Of a stretch of 64,000 nt of DNA, positions 47,901-57,880 are shown piece by piece; within the stretch, counting starts at the first letter, position 1; every line of letters begins with the position of its first letter. The DNA comes from Zingiber officinale (taxonomy: Eukaryota; Streptophyta; Magnoliopsida; Zingiberales; Zingiberaceae): positions 26,894,302 through 26,958,301 of the forward strand of contig NC_055986.1 of NCBI RefSeq assembly GCF_018446385.1. Reading direction: 5' to 3'. The position numbers and the translations under genes were made by a program. The notes beneath the pieces were generated by a model. It saw only the letters and a list, made by a program, of their open reading frames with translations. It did no database searches and was not told the origin of the DNA.

Positions 47901-50900
47901 TTTTTGATCAGAGTCAATTTGGAGCTTCTCTTGAAACAGATTTAAGTTTGACTGTGTCACAGAAACAACGTTTCACTATACGGGAAGTCTCCCCAGAATG
48001 GGCATTTTCTTATGAGAGCACCAAGGTATACTTTTCATCTCTAGAATTTGTTAATTGCTGAACTTGTTGCTGATACTTGATAATGAACTGTTGTTAATAA
48101 TGATTTTATGGATCAACAATAAAACTGGCCCTATTGCAAGGTTAAGCTTCCTTTTGTTTAAATAGGATCAAAACAAAACAAAAATGATTTTGATATCTTA
48201 TTCTCACATGTTTCTATTAATTATCTTGTTAAATATGTAGAACTACTTTTTTAATATACTTAAAGACTTACAAAGAGAACCATTTCAAGTGTATGCAGCT
48301 TTCTTTGCTCTGTTGAGCTGAGTTATTATCAGTTATATTTTGACACAACAATGTGGTGTTCAGGTTATCATTACAGGAGATTTTCTTTGCAATCCGCTGG
48401 AGTCTTCCTGGGCAGTCATGTTTGGTGACATTGAGGTTCCACTTGATATTGTCCAGGAAGGGGTACTCCGTTGCCAGGCTCCTCAACATAATGTTGGTAA
48501 AGTTACTCTATGTATCACATCCGGCAACAGGGAGTCCTGCAGTGAAGTGCGAGAATTTGAATTTCGGGCTAAGCTGACCACCTCTAACTATATAGATCCT
48601 TTATCCACTGTTGGTACTGCAAAAGATTCTGAAGAAATATCGCTTCTTGCTAGACTTTCTCAAATGCTACTGTGTGAATATGATAGTTCAACAATAGCAG
48701 TAGGTTCTGTGGACAATCAAGAGAAGTCTAGAAAACTCAAAGCAACACATGAGCATTGGAAGCAAATTATTGAGGCACTTGGTTATGATAATTCACTAGA
48801 TATCAAAGACTGGATTATGCAAGAACTATTAAAAGACAAGCTGCTTAACTGGTTGTCAACAAAACATCAAAACAACAAACAAGCAGGCTGTTTGTTATCC
48901 AAGCAAGAACAAGGCATTATACACCTGATTTCTGGTCTTGGATACGAGTGGGCTTTAGGTCCAATCCTTGAGCATGGTGTTGGCATCAATTTCCGTGATG
49001 CGAATGGATGGGCGGCACTGCATTGGGCTGCACACTGTAGCAGGTAATTAAAATTGTTTGGCATAAGCATCTACTAGTATTGAAGATTTGATGTGTCGGT
49101 TCTTGGACTCATGGTTGTTTTTTGGACCAGTATAGTCTTGCTTCATTCTGCAATGTCTGCTTTCTTGGCACAAAGAATGATCTAGCCAAGTTTCCTTCAC
49201 AAATAAGAAAATGTCTTTTTCGTCCAACATTTTGCTAAATTTTAATTTATGAATTATTAAGGTCTCTTGCTGATATAGGTGAAACTATTTTCTTTCGCAG
49301 AGAGAAAATGGTTGCTGCGCTTCTTGCTGCTGGTGCATCTGCTGGATTAGTCACAGATCCCACTGCACAAGATCCAGTTGGAAAAACACCAGGATTCCTT
49401 GCATCTGCTAGAGGCTACAAGGGTCTTGCTGGATATCTTTCAGAAGTTGCTTTAGCTAATCATCTATCTTCTCTAACTGTAGAAGAAAATGAGATTTCTA
49501 AGGGTTCTGCTGAGGTCGAAGCAGAAAGAGCAATTGAAAGCATATCTCAACGGAGTGTCAAAAAGCATGGTGAAACAGAAGATGAACTTTCGCTGAAGGA
49601 TTCTTTAGCAGCTGTAAGAAATGCAGCTCTAGCTGCAGCACGCATACAAGCTGCCTTCCGTGCACATTCTTTCAGGAAGAGGCAGCAAAATGCTGCTCTC
49701 AGTCTGAGTTATGATGATTATGGCTTGACTCCAGGAGACATACAAGGGTTCTCAGCCATGTCAAGGATTCATAGGCCTTCTTATTTTCCACAAGATCAGA
49801 ATTTCGATAGAGCAGCTCTATCTATCCAGAAAAAGTATCGGGGTTGGAAGGGACGCAGAGATTTTGTTACTTTGCGCCTTCACACAGTGAAGATACAGGT
49901 TTGCTGTTCTTTCTTTTTGTTATTTTTATTTGGTGCATGCTTATGTGATATTTCATTCAAACAGGTATGCAGCAATTCATACCCTATTCAACTCTTGCAT
50001 CCTTTTTGAGTTCCAAACTAACTTGCAAAATTCTCATATTTTCCATCACTATCGAAACCTGTTAAAATGTTTCTGCAATGCAGAAATGAACCTGCATGAT
50101 GAAGCTTCTCATATTGGAACAATTTGTTTTGTTAAATTTCTTTTGGCATAATTTTTTTAAGAAAACAATAAAGTATCTTAGCTTACCTACTATGTCCATC
50201 AACACATAATTCTTATCTCATCCTGTTAGGGATCACATCAATATTTATGTTACTTGCATTCTGGAAACAACCTCTTGCAAAAAAGCAGGGTAAGGTTGCG
50301 TACAATGGATCCTTTCCCGGGACCCCGCATGGCGGGAGCTTCGTGCACCGGGTTGCCTTTTTTTTTTTTTTGCATTCTTGTGATGAATTCTTCAGCTAAG
50401 TTGTTATATTACAATTTCTCACCTGTCATGACTAGATTGTTTTCCAAAGCTTCTATGTAGCTCCAAAGTCCCTTTTTTGAAGAAAATCAGCTTGAATGTT
50501 TTTAGTTAAACCTTTTCTTAGCTTATGATATGTTGTACAGATACAAGTCATAAACGCAGAGAAAAAGAGGCCAAGCACATTGCTTTACAGAAGATAAAAT
50601 GTCTGGCAATTTTTATGATATAAAATAACTTTTACCCTTTGGTCTGTATTGACAGGCTCATGTAAGAGGTCATCAGGTAAGAAAGAAGTACAGAGAAATC
50701 ATATGGACAGTTGGTATCATTGAAAAGGTTATATTACGGTGGCGGAGAAAAGGAGCAGGCCTGCGGGGGTTTCGAGCTGAGCCAGAAATTGCCAATGAAG
50801 AGGAAGATGATGACATAGCTAAGGTTTTCAGGAGGCAAAAAGTGGATGCAGCTGTTGATCAAGCTGTTTCAAGGGTTCTATCGATGGTAGACTCCCCTGA

Positions 50901-51833
50901 TGCAAGGCAGCAGTACCGACGCATGCTGGAAAGATACCGTGAAGCAAAGGTCTGTCAAGTATAAAAACAGATACATGGATATATTTTGAATATGATTTGT
51001 TGGGTAATTAATATTTGCCATTACCATGACATGATTTATCTGTCCCTTGATTCAATCAAATGAGAATGCCTCTCGTATGTAAATTGCAAGAACCTGAAAA
51101 TGCTGAAAATACATTATTTCTTAATATTTTACCAGCCTTTAACTCTATATAAAGTTTTCTTTAGATAATATATAATGACAGTGCCGACCTCCATTTTTGA
51201 TGATGACAAGTTTTGAACCCAAGACAATGGCGACATTTCCTAAGGTCCCTACAGCTAGTTAGCATTTCCTCAACTCTATATGAAGTGCATACATACTTTT
51301 TTTATTATTGCTCCAGATCAAGTCATTCATCATCATCACTGCAAAATCCATGCTCTAACCTCGATAGACTTTCAGTTAGGAGTCTTTAGGTGCCGAATGT
51401 CATCTTAGCCTTACCCCAAACCACTTTTTCTATTGACTTAACAGCTTAATGATATGGAGGGCTATCCGTTCTACCTGTACAAACACTGTGCCATTTTAAT
51501 TAGATGATGATGCTTTAATTACCATGTAAATGCGTGGTTGCATCCTAAAAGATTCCTTGTTTGCTAAATTCAATGTCTTCTCCATTTCTCATCTAAACCT
51601 GAACTTTCTTTGATCTTTCATTTTCTAAACTGCATTACCAATCAATAGATTTCCTCATATAGTGTGTGTATAAACACTGCAGTGCTAACTTCCTAGAATT
51701 TCTTTTGCACAACCAACAGGCTGAATTGAGCAATTCGGATGAAGCCACATCAGAACTTGTAGATGACTGTGAGGTTGCCGATATGACTTTATTTACTGAC
51801 TCAGATCAATCAAACATCTACTGGACTACTTAG
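38918..51833 (+). CDS. CAMTA4: Calmodulin-binding transcription activator, CAMTA4 type (12 coding exons, 1066 aa)
   Basis: A Ca2+/calmodulin-regulated nuclear transcription factor. CDS exons: 38918-38927, 39483-39608, 39711-39826, 44123-44211, 45382-45427, 45609-46119, 47102-47256, 47564-48025, 48364-49043, 49301-49898, 50656-50949, 51720-51833. All junctions are GT/AG and phases join without a stop. The start gives MQHGFDIDVL, the usual short CAMTA4 N-terminus. The CG-1 DNA-binding domain spans residues 3-129 (RWLKASEVLFIL, GSLFLFNRKVLRFFRKDGHAW, KVGNVDTLSCYYAHGEQN, YWMLDPEYEHIVLVHYR). TIG domain from about 506 to 590, ankyrin region about 693-770, IQ motifs at Ile847 and Ile907 and again near 938-945. 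The calmodulin-binding helix lies around Trp948-Trp960 (IEKVILRWRRKG), with an acidic tail. The CAMTA4 assignment rests on the N-terminus and CG-1 wording. The 4.3-kb intron 3 is the longest. Confidence 0.93.
40848..41712. mobile_element. hAT-type non-autonomous element in CAMTA4 intron 3
   Basis: The ends are imperfect inverted repeats: CAGGGCCGTCTCAGAG at the left, and the right end reads CGGGCCCGGCTCAAGG on the other strand. Flanked by the 8-bp duplication ATGAATAC (40840-40847) / ATGAGTAC (41713-41720). Inner GGCCCTAGGC and TTGGGGCCCTAGCC words near each end support the pairing. 865 bp, AT-rich middle, no ORF. Confidence 0.75.
41721..44122. other. Remainder of CAMTA4 intron 3, no feature recognised
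   Basis: About 2.4 kb of intron sequence after the hAT element. ORFs up to 80 codons on either strand have no recognisable composition or motif. Parts of 42080-43400 look like old, unassigned repeat sequence. Ends at the acceptor TTTCATAG. Confidence 0.4.
50263..50370 (+). mobile_element. 5'-truncated Au-type SINE in CAMTA4 intron 10
   Basis: Contains AACAACCTCTTGCAAAAAAG, GGTAAGGTTGCGTAC, CCGGGACCCCGCATGGCGGG and GCACCGGGTTGCC followed by a T-run. This is the conserved body and 3' end of the plant Au SINE family, which is derived from a tRNA. The tRNA-like head with the A and B boxes is missing. An exact 9-bp duplication TTGCATTCT flanks it (50254-50262 and 50370-50378), sharing the last T. 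Confidence 0.85.
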
Positions 51834-52480
51834 ACAGTGATGTATTTACGAGAATGTTAATAGCTATTTTTTAAAAAAGTTTTCATGGTATTTGACAGCT
51901 TATCGATAGAAGTTTGGTGTAAATTATTGATGCTATTGTAGATGTAAAAACACTACCTGGTGGTGCTTGTAATTTGAACAGAAGTTCAGAAAGTGTTCTC
52001 AAATCAGTCAGGAACTCTCTTCCTTTAAGTTGTTTGCTTATCGACAAAAGCTGTGAATTATTTCCTGACATCATTGGAACTTTGTCTTATTATAGAGTGC
52101 ATTCGTGTATAAATTTTAAAGTATTATTTTGTTTGTATAATTTCAAAGTGATATTGAATCGCCTGTTATTAAATGTATTCTTAAATTTACCAAATCATAT
52201 TTAGGTGATGTTAGTTTGTATTTTATGTACTATTAAATTGTATCGTAAACAATATTAAATTATATTTTAACTGTCACTAGTTTTTTGAAATATTATTAAT
52301 TAAATCTATCATACTTATTATTAATTTTTAGTTTGAATGTTATTAAATAAATCGTTTTAAGATTTATAAGCAAATAAAAGACCATCATTTTACCTGGATT
52401 CTTTGAGCACTAAAAAGGTATCCCGTTAAATACATGTTGAAGTTTAATAGGAGTTTTTAAACTTTGATATAATTGGAGAT
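51834..52480 (+). other. CAMTA4 3'UTR and downstream AT-rich flank
   Basis: Sequence after the CAMTA stop codon. The first 250-300 bases are likely 3'UTR; no canonical signal was pinned down. No further gene was seen. Confidence 0.35.
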
Positions 52481-52499
52481 TTAAAATTAGGCTCTAGTT

Positions 52500-52765
52500 G
52501 TTATTGTATAATTTAAAAATCTATATTTATTACATATGCAATCATAATAGTCAATATTTACCCTACATACATTTAAAAATCTATATTTATTACATATGCA
52601 ATCATAATAGTCAATATTTACCCCTAAATTTCGATGTTTAAACTCCCGATAGTCAATATTTGTATAATTTAAAAATCTATATTTATTACATATGCAATCA
52701 TAATAGTCAATATTTACCCCTAAATTTCGATGTTTAAACTCCCGATAGTCAATATTTACTCCTAA
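52500..52765. repeat. Short tandem repeat array downstream of CAMTA4
   Basis: Three copies of a segment containing ATTTAAAAATCTATATTTAT and ATGCAATCATAATAGTC begin near 52510, 52573 and 52671. The last two include an added CCCCTAAATTTCGATG block that is itself repeated once more (about 52760). Spacing is 63 then 98 bases. Confidence 0.75.
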
Positions 52766-53350
52766 ATTTCGATGTTTAAATTCTGTTTAGGGTCTGTTTA
52801 TTATTTTTAATAATTTTTATATTTCTATAATTTTTAGAGAGAATTTGTCTTAATCCACATCTCTATTTGAATTAATTATTTTTATTTTCAGTAAAAATTT
52901 TTTTTATAATATTAAAATTAATATCTGTTAATTGTAATTATCATAATTTATTATGATATATATAAGAGTGTATTAACCCTGTGAATTTTAATAAAAAAAA
53001 ATTTTGTTTTCTTCTTTTTAATCTTCTTCTCAACTTTTTTTTCTTTTCGTATCAGCTCCCAGGGGACGAAAGAAGAATGAGACAAAGATTCAAATGATAT
53101 ATAAACATACGTTTTTATTTTAGTTTTTTTAAATGTGAATTATTAAATTATTAAATTCCTCCTCCGATCATTTTTAAATTATTAAATTCTAATATATTCG
53201 ATTTACGAAAAATAATTTTACGTGAAAGAATATTGTATATTAGGATATTCTCGACAGCCGTTTGTCTTTTAAATCTTATTTTGTTGTTTATATTTTGAAT
53301 AAAATTAATTTTATATTTTATATGACACGTAGATTAGCGGATCCATATTT
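52766..53350. other. AT-rich intergenic spacer
   Basis: Between the tandem repeats and the putative PHF5A first exon. AT-rich, no ORF or repeat of note. It probably includes the PHF5A promoter, but no clear TATA box was chosen. Confidence 0.35.
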
Positions 53351-53379
53351 TATTTCTGGAGGAGTATCGAACCGGAATA

Positions 53380-53467
53380 AAGTCTGGTTAGGTTTTCTAT
53401 CGGTTGTGCTTGAGCGGCGGCGAATTCCGATTCGGGCGATCGGAGGACTCTTGCTCGACGCGCAGAG
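53380..53467 (+). other. Probable non-coding first exon of the PHF5A gene
   Basis: A short GC-richer island (CTTGAGCGGCGGCGAATTCC...) ends at a good donor, GCAGAG|GTGAGT (53467/53468). The next convincing acceptors on this strand are CTCAATCCAG (56660) and TTTGCAG (56677), just ahead of the PHF5A start. The 5' end is not defined. Confidence 0.5.
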
Positions 53468-56400
53468 GTGAGTTGATAGTTTAAATTTTCCTTCGTTCTT
53501 CGATTATTATTCCGTCCTTCAGTGCATTCGCTTGCGTGCTCGGACGAATTTAAGGTGTTTTCTTTCAATTTATCATATATTTGCTGCAAAATATTATCCG
53601 TTATCTGTAGATTAGGATGAACTCACACTAATTGCATACAAATTCAAGTTTCTACCGACGAAATCGTTGAGTCATGGTTATGGCATCCTCTAATTAACAC
53701 CCTGGCCACGATTCAGAAATTACGTAGATCTGTGTTGGAGAAAGGCGTTGCTAGATCTAAAGGTAACTTGATCTAGCAATGGATAGTAATCGCCCATAGC
53801 ATGGAAAAGAGAAGAAAAAGCGAAAGATTGAGATACAGAGTTTCTAGATCTAAACCCTGTAGAGATTGCTTATTTTGAAATCTGAAAAGGAATAATACCT
53901 GACCAGCCCACATGGCGAAGTCCCTTAAAATGATCCTTAAAGTGTAACACATTGGAGGACATAGGTTGGGTTAGACAAAAGTCAAAAAGGTGATAAACAT
54001 TCCTTTGAGCTTTGCACAAGTTGCCTTGCTATGGGCATTAAGTAAAGCAAAGCTAACAATAAAAAGTGTCTCTGATTAGCAAATTACCCAGTTGTATTTG
54101 TCCCGACTATTTGTTACCAACTATATGAATAGTGTTCCTCCATTGAGATTTATGTTTAGCTGTATCAATAATAATATTCATTTATCCACATTGGCCCACA
54201 ACAATTCGAGAACCTTCATTAATTTGCATCACGTTTGGGTGTTGATATGATGGATCCCTTCTAGGTGACGAAAATATCCCTGATAATTGATTAAATTTTC
54301 TAGATCACCATCTCATGCACAAGAGCTTGGACTTGAGCTAGTTGAACTAAAGATGGGATTGCCACTGAAGATTGAACGTTTCTATCAGTTTTTGAGATAG
54401 ATCACACTGGTTATACTTTTCAAATTTGTATTAATTTTTGAGCTTGGTGGGCCAGGGTTGGATTGTAATTGGGTTTTGCTTTGAACATATTCCATGGATT
54501 AGTGAGGTTCCTGAACACAGTCTGTACTTCTTCTGTTGTTTACCCTCCCTGAATTGGATGTGAGCTCTTGGAAGAAGAAACATAAACCATAGATTCAATT
54601 CTGGCACAAACTGTGCTCGGGAACCATGCCAATTCTTGGATTTATTTCCTTTCAAGAGAGTAAACACAACATAAGCATGGGCACACATTGACTTGGTTCA
54701 GATTTTGTCATTTTGTTAAAATCCAGCTCGACACAAGACTTTTGGGTTCGGAAGCAAACCAAAATATGAAATTGTTGAAAGACACGACCTGGTCCAATTC
54801 TCATTTCTATTTTTTATATTTTTTAGAATGCTATATTAATTTGTGTTTGATTGAGTCAAATATAGTTGGACTAAGTGATACTAGGTAGGTTTCAGTTGAT
54901 TTTATATGATTGATAAATTCATTCATCCCTTTTCATCTGAGCTTGGGATCGCTATTATGGGGTTTTTCTTTCTATATGTAATCATAAATTCGAATCATAT
55001 ATATATATATATATATATTTAAATTAATAATTAAGTTGGTTTTAAAAAAAAAAAAATCAAAATCCTAGTTGAAATATGAAATAAAATTTCAAAACCTGAT
55101 CAAATTGGGAAAAACAAATCTAGCCCGGTTAATTCCAGATTGTTCAGGTTTTTGCCCAAATCTAACAAGTGTTCCAGCACAGCTAGGCCTTCCATTTAGA
55201 TACATTTATAGAGAAAAGACAGCATTCACTGACCAAATGTTGCCCAACCTGTTCAAGGATAGCTGTGGTGCATCCCCGGACTGACTCTTGTGGCCTTGCT
55301 TACTTTACATCTTGTGCCGTCCAACGGTACTAAGGATCAGATGAGAGAAAAAGGCAAGAAGAGAAGCATGGAAAAAGGAGGCACTGTTTTTTTCTGATAC
55401 CAAGATTGAGGGGAGGGAAGGGAAGAGGAGAGAACCAGAAATCAGTTAACGTTCGCCAGTAGAATGCCTATAACATTCCACAAGATGCTTCTGTAATAAT
55501 GTGAATCTGTTGGATAACCATTGCTGACAATGGTGTTTGATTACAACTCTTTAACATTACAACTTTGTGATTCTTACTGTAAAGTCTAAGAGGAAGCGTA
55601 AAGCAACACCTGAAATGCCAAGGTACTTAGATGTGACATCACTTGATATTTAAACATGCTTAAGAAGTCTCAATTATCATTCTGTGGCTAAGGGGTGGAA
55701 TTTCTTCCTCAACCCATTCTCTTTATTCTGATATGTCTTTTTTTTTGACATGCTCCCTCCCCATTCTCTTTACTCTGATATCCTTTGATATTGTCTTCTT
55801 TCAATATGCCCCTTCAAGTCCATCATTGTTAGAGGTGAGACATACCATGATAAAGTTCTAGAGGGAGACAAACCAAAATGCAAAGGCTTAGCTGGGATAT
55901 CTCTGGGTATTTAGCATACGTAATAAGCCTGACTTAGCAATGTGGTATTAAGGATAAGAGTCAAACCTCATCTCATCCTCTTTACCACCTTTAACATGTC
56001 TTCTTTCAACACTCATCTCAAGGGTTTGTCTCTATAACCAAATATTCAAGCATGGAATCAAGAAGAAAGTGTAATTATTTCAAGATAAGAATGCAGGATT
56101 GGGCGGGTGAAGTGAGATGCGATAGAAGAATGAAGGTACAATAGGAAATCCTAGTATTATAGCACCAATAATCAAGTCTGATATTCTCTGTTCATGCAGC
56201 TGCCTTTGGACAGCTTGGGTATGTCTAAGTTACTCATTACTGGTGCACGCGTGGAGTCCCTTTTGCTACTTGCATGTAAATTTAGATGCAATGTTACTCT
56301 TGTTCGCCGTTTTTATTGTTTAATAAACTTAAATCTTATATGAATAATAAATGGGTTGTTCAGTGAGTTCTGACCAATATCTTAACAACTTAAACGAAGC

Positions 56401-56677
56401 AGTGGTATTGTCCATTTTCCTCTTTTGATTCTGCAGCCAAAATTCACTAAAGAAAAAGGACAGTATCTTGGTGTTACACCGAATAAGTCCTAACTTTTAA
56501 TTTGATTTGTTTCTTAGTCATTTCAATTATCTTCGACACATGCACAATGTATCTTGAATATAACTAGTACCTTAAGCTCGTAACTCTCAGCATATCATAT
56601 GAATTAAGAATTAAACTTGGCTTCTAAAAGAATAACATAGTTTTTATTGTCTCAATCCAGGTACATTTCATTTGCAG
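53468..56677 (+). other. Putative 5'UTR intron of the PHF5A gene
   Basis: GT donor at 53468 to AG at 56660 or 56677. Contains (AT)n at about 55000-55017 and an A-run at 55046; no coding region was recognised. ORFs of up to 85 codons show no conserved motif. Confidence 0.45.
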
Positions 56678-56708
56678 GAAGAGTTCCTCTAGGCCAGCAC
56701 ACAGCTCT

Positions 56709-57041
56709 ATGGCAAAGCACCATCCTGATCTTATTATGTGCCGGAAGCAGCCAGGGATTGCAATTGGCCGCTTGTGTGAAAAGGATGACGGGAAGTGTGT
56801 TGTTTGTGATTCTTATGTTCGCCCTTGTACACTTGTGCGCATTTGTGACGAATGCAACTACGGTTCATTCCAAGGAAGGTGTGTCATATGCGGCGGAGTT
56901 GGAATTTCTGATGCCTATTATTGCAAAGAATGCACACTTCAGGAGAAAGACCGTGATGGATGCCCCAAGATTGTCAATCTTGGAAGTGCCAAGACGGATC
57001 TCTTTTATGAACGCAAAAAGTATGGATTTAAGAAACGTTGA
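56709..57041 (+). CDS. PHF5A: PHD finger-like domain protein 5A (SF3b14b/Rds3), 110 aa
   Basis: Core subunit of the SF3b complex of U2 snRNP, which helps branch-point recognition in pre-mRNA splicing; nuclear. The single coding exon encodes 110 residues, the family length exactly. Starts [20 protein letters not shown]. It contains the zinc-binding cysteines C11, C23, C30xxC33, C40, C46xxC49, C58xxC61, C72xxC75 and C85, which form the knot-like three-zinc fold, and a basic tail ending [10 protein letters not shown]. The ATG at 56709 is the only one giving this N-terminus; the longer overlapping frame from 56647 is a shadow. Same strand as CAMTA4, 4.9 kb downstream, transcribed independently. 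Confidence 0.97.
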   Translation: MAKHHPDLIMCRKQPGIAIGRLCEKDDGKCVVCDSYVRPCTLVRICDECNYGSFQGRCVICGGVGISDAYYCKECTLQEKDRDGCPKIVNLGSAKTDLFYERKKYGFKKR

Positions 57042-57880
57042 TCCATCTTCTCTATTTGCACTGATATTGTAGTTTATTGTTAGAATTTATGTATGCTTTA
57101 ACATTCCTTTTGTTGCTACAGCAAACCACTAAGCTGTGTTTATTGTGTTGTAACGGTATGCTATAATATCACATATATGGATGATCTAGGATTTATTCTT
57201 ATTATAATTCTGTTATATGGAGAACTAATTCTGATTATATGGGAACATTTAGAGCGTAGAGTTTCTAATATGAAGGGGAATTTTTGTGCAATAATAAAGT
57301 GCGTAATAGTTTTTTAATAGATCGTATGTGGCTTCGTATGGTCAATTATTTGAAATATGATTTTGCTAAAAAATCATACATGAAATTTTAGAATTCTCAA
57401 GGCGTATCAATGTTTTATTATTCTCTAAAGGCATACTAAATCACAATTTTATCCCTGTATAGAAAGACATACTAAATTATAATTTTTTCCTTTGCATAGA
57501 ATTTTTGTATGTTTTTTTTTTGCTCTGGTTGAATGCACGCAATTTCTCTTCCTGTTTTTTCCTCCTAATTTAAATCAAATTAATTTAAACACTATTTAAA
57601 TTTTAATAAATAATCCTCTATATTTATTTTTTATTTTTAATTTTAATTTTAATTTTAAAAGTTTAATAAAAAAATAAAAAATATATAAAAAGAATATTAA
57701 TAAAACATTCAAAAACTTTTTCCTATTTTTTAATATCTTCAATTTTTAATATGTAATTATAAAAAGTAAAAAAAATGAAATTAATAACTAGAGTTAATTT
57801 TATTAATAAAAATAATAAAAAAGTAAAAAAATCACGTTGCTGCTGTTTGAACAGCATTACAGTGGGGGTAAAGAGAGCCT
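57042..57880. other. PHF5A 3'UTR and AT-rich spacer
   Basis: The first about 250 bases may be 3'UTR (AATAAAG at about 57293). 57590-57830 is very AT-rich with A/T runs. A short inverted repeat GCTGTTTGAACAGC (57843-57856) lies just before the large inverted-repeat element. Confidence 0.4.

Noticed and set aside
56647..57072. 141-codon frame overlapping PHF5A
   Set aside because: Out of frame with the conserved Cys-rich protein and begins upstream of the likely splice acceptor; a shadow of the PHF5A exon.
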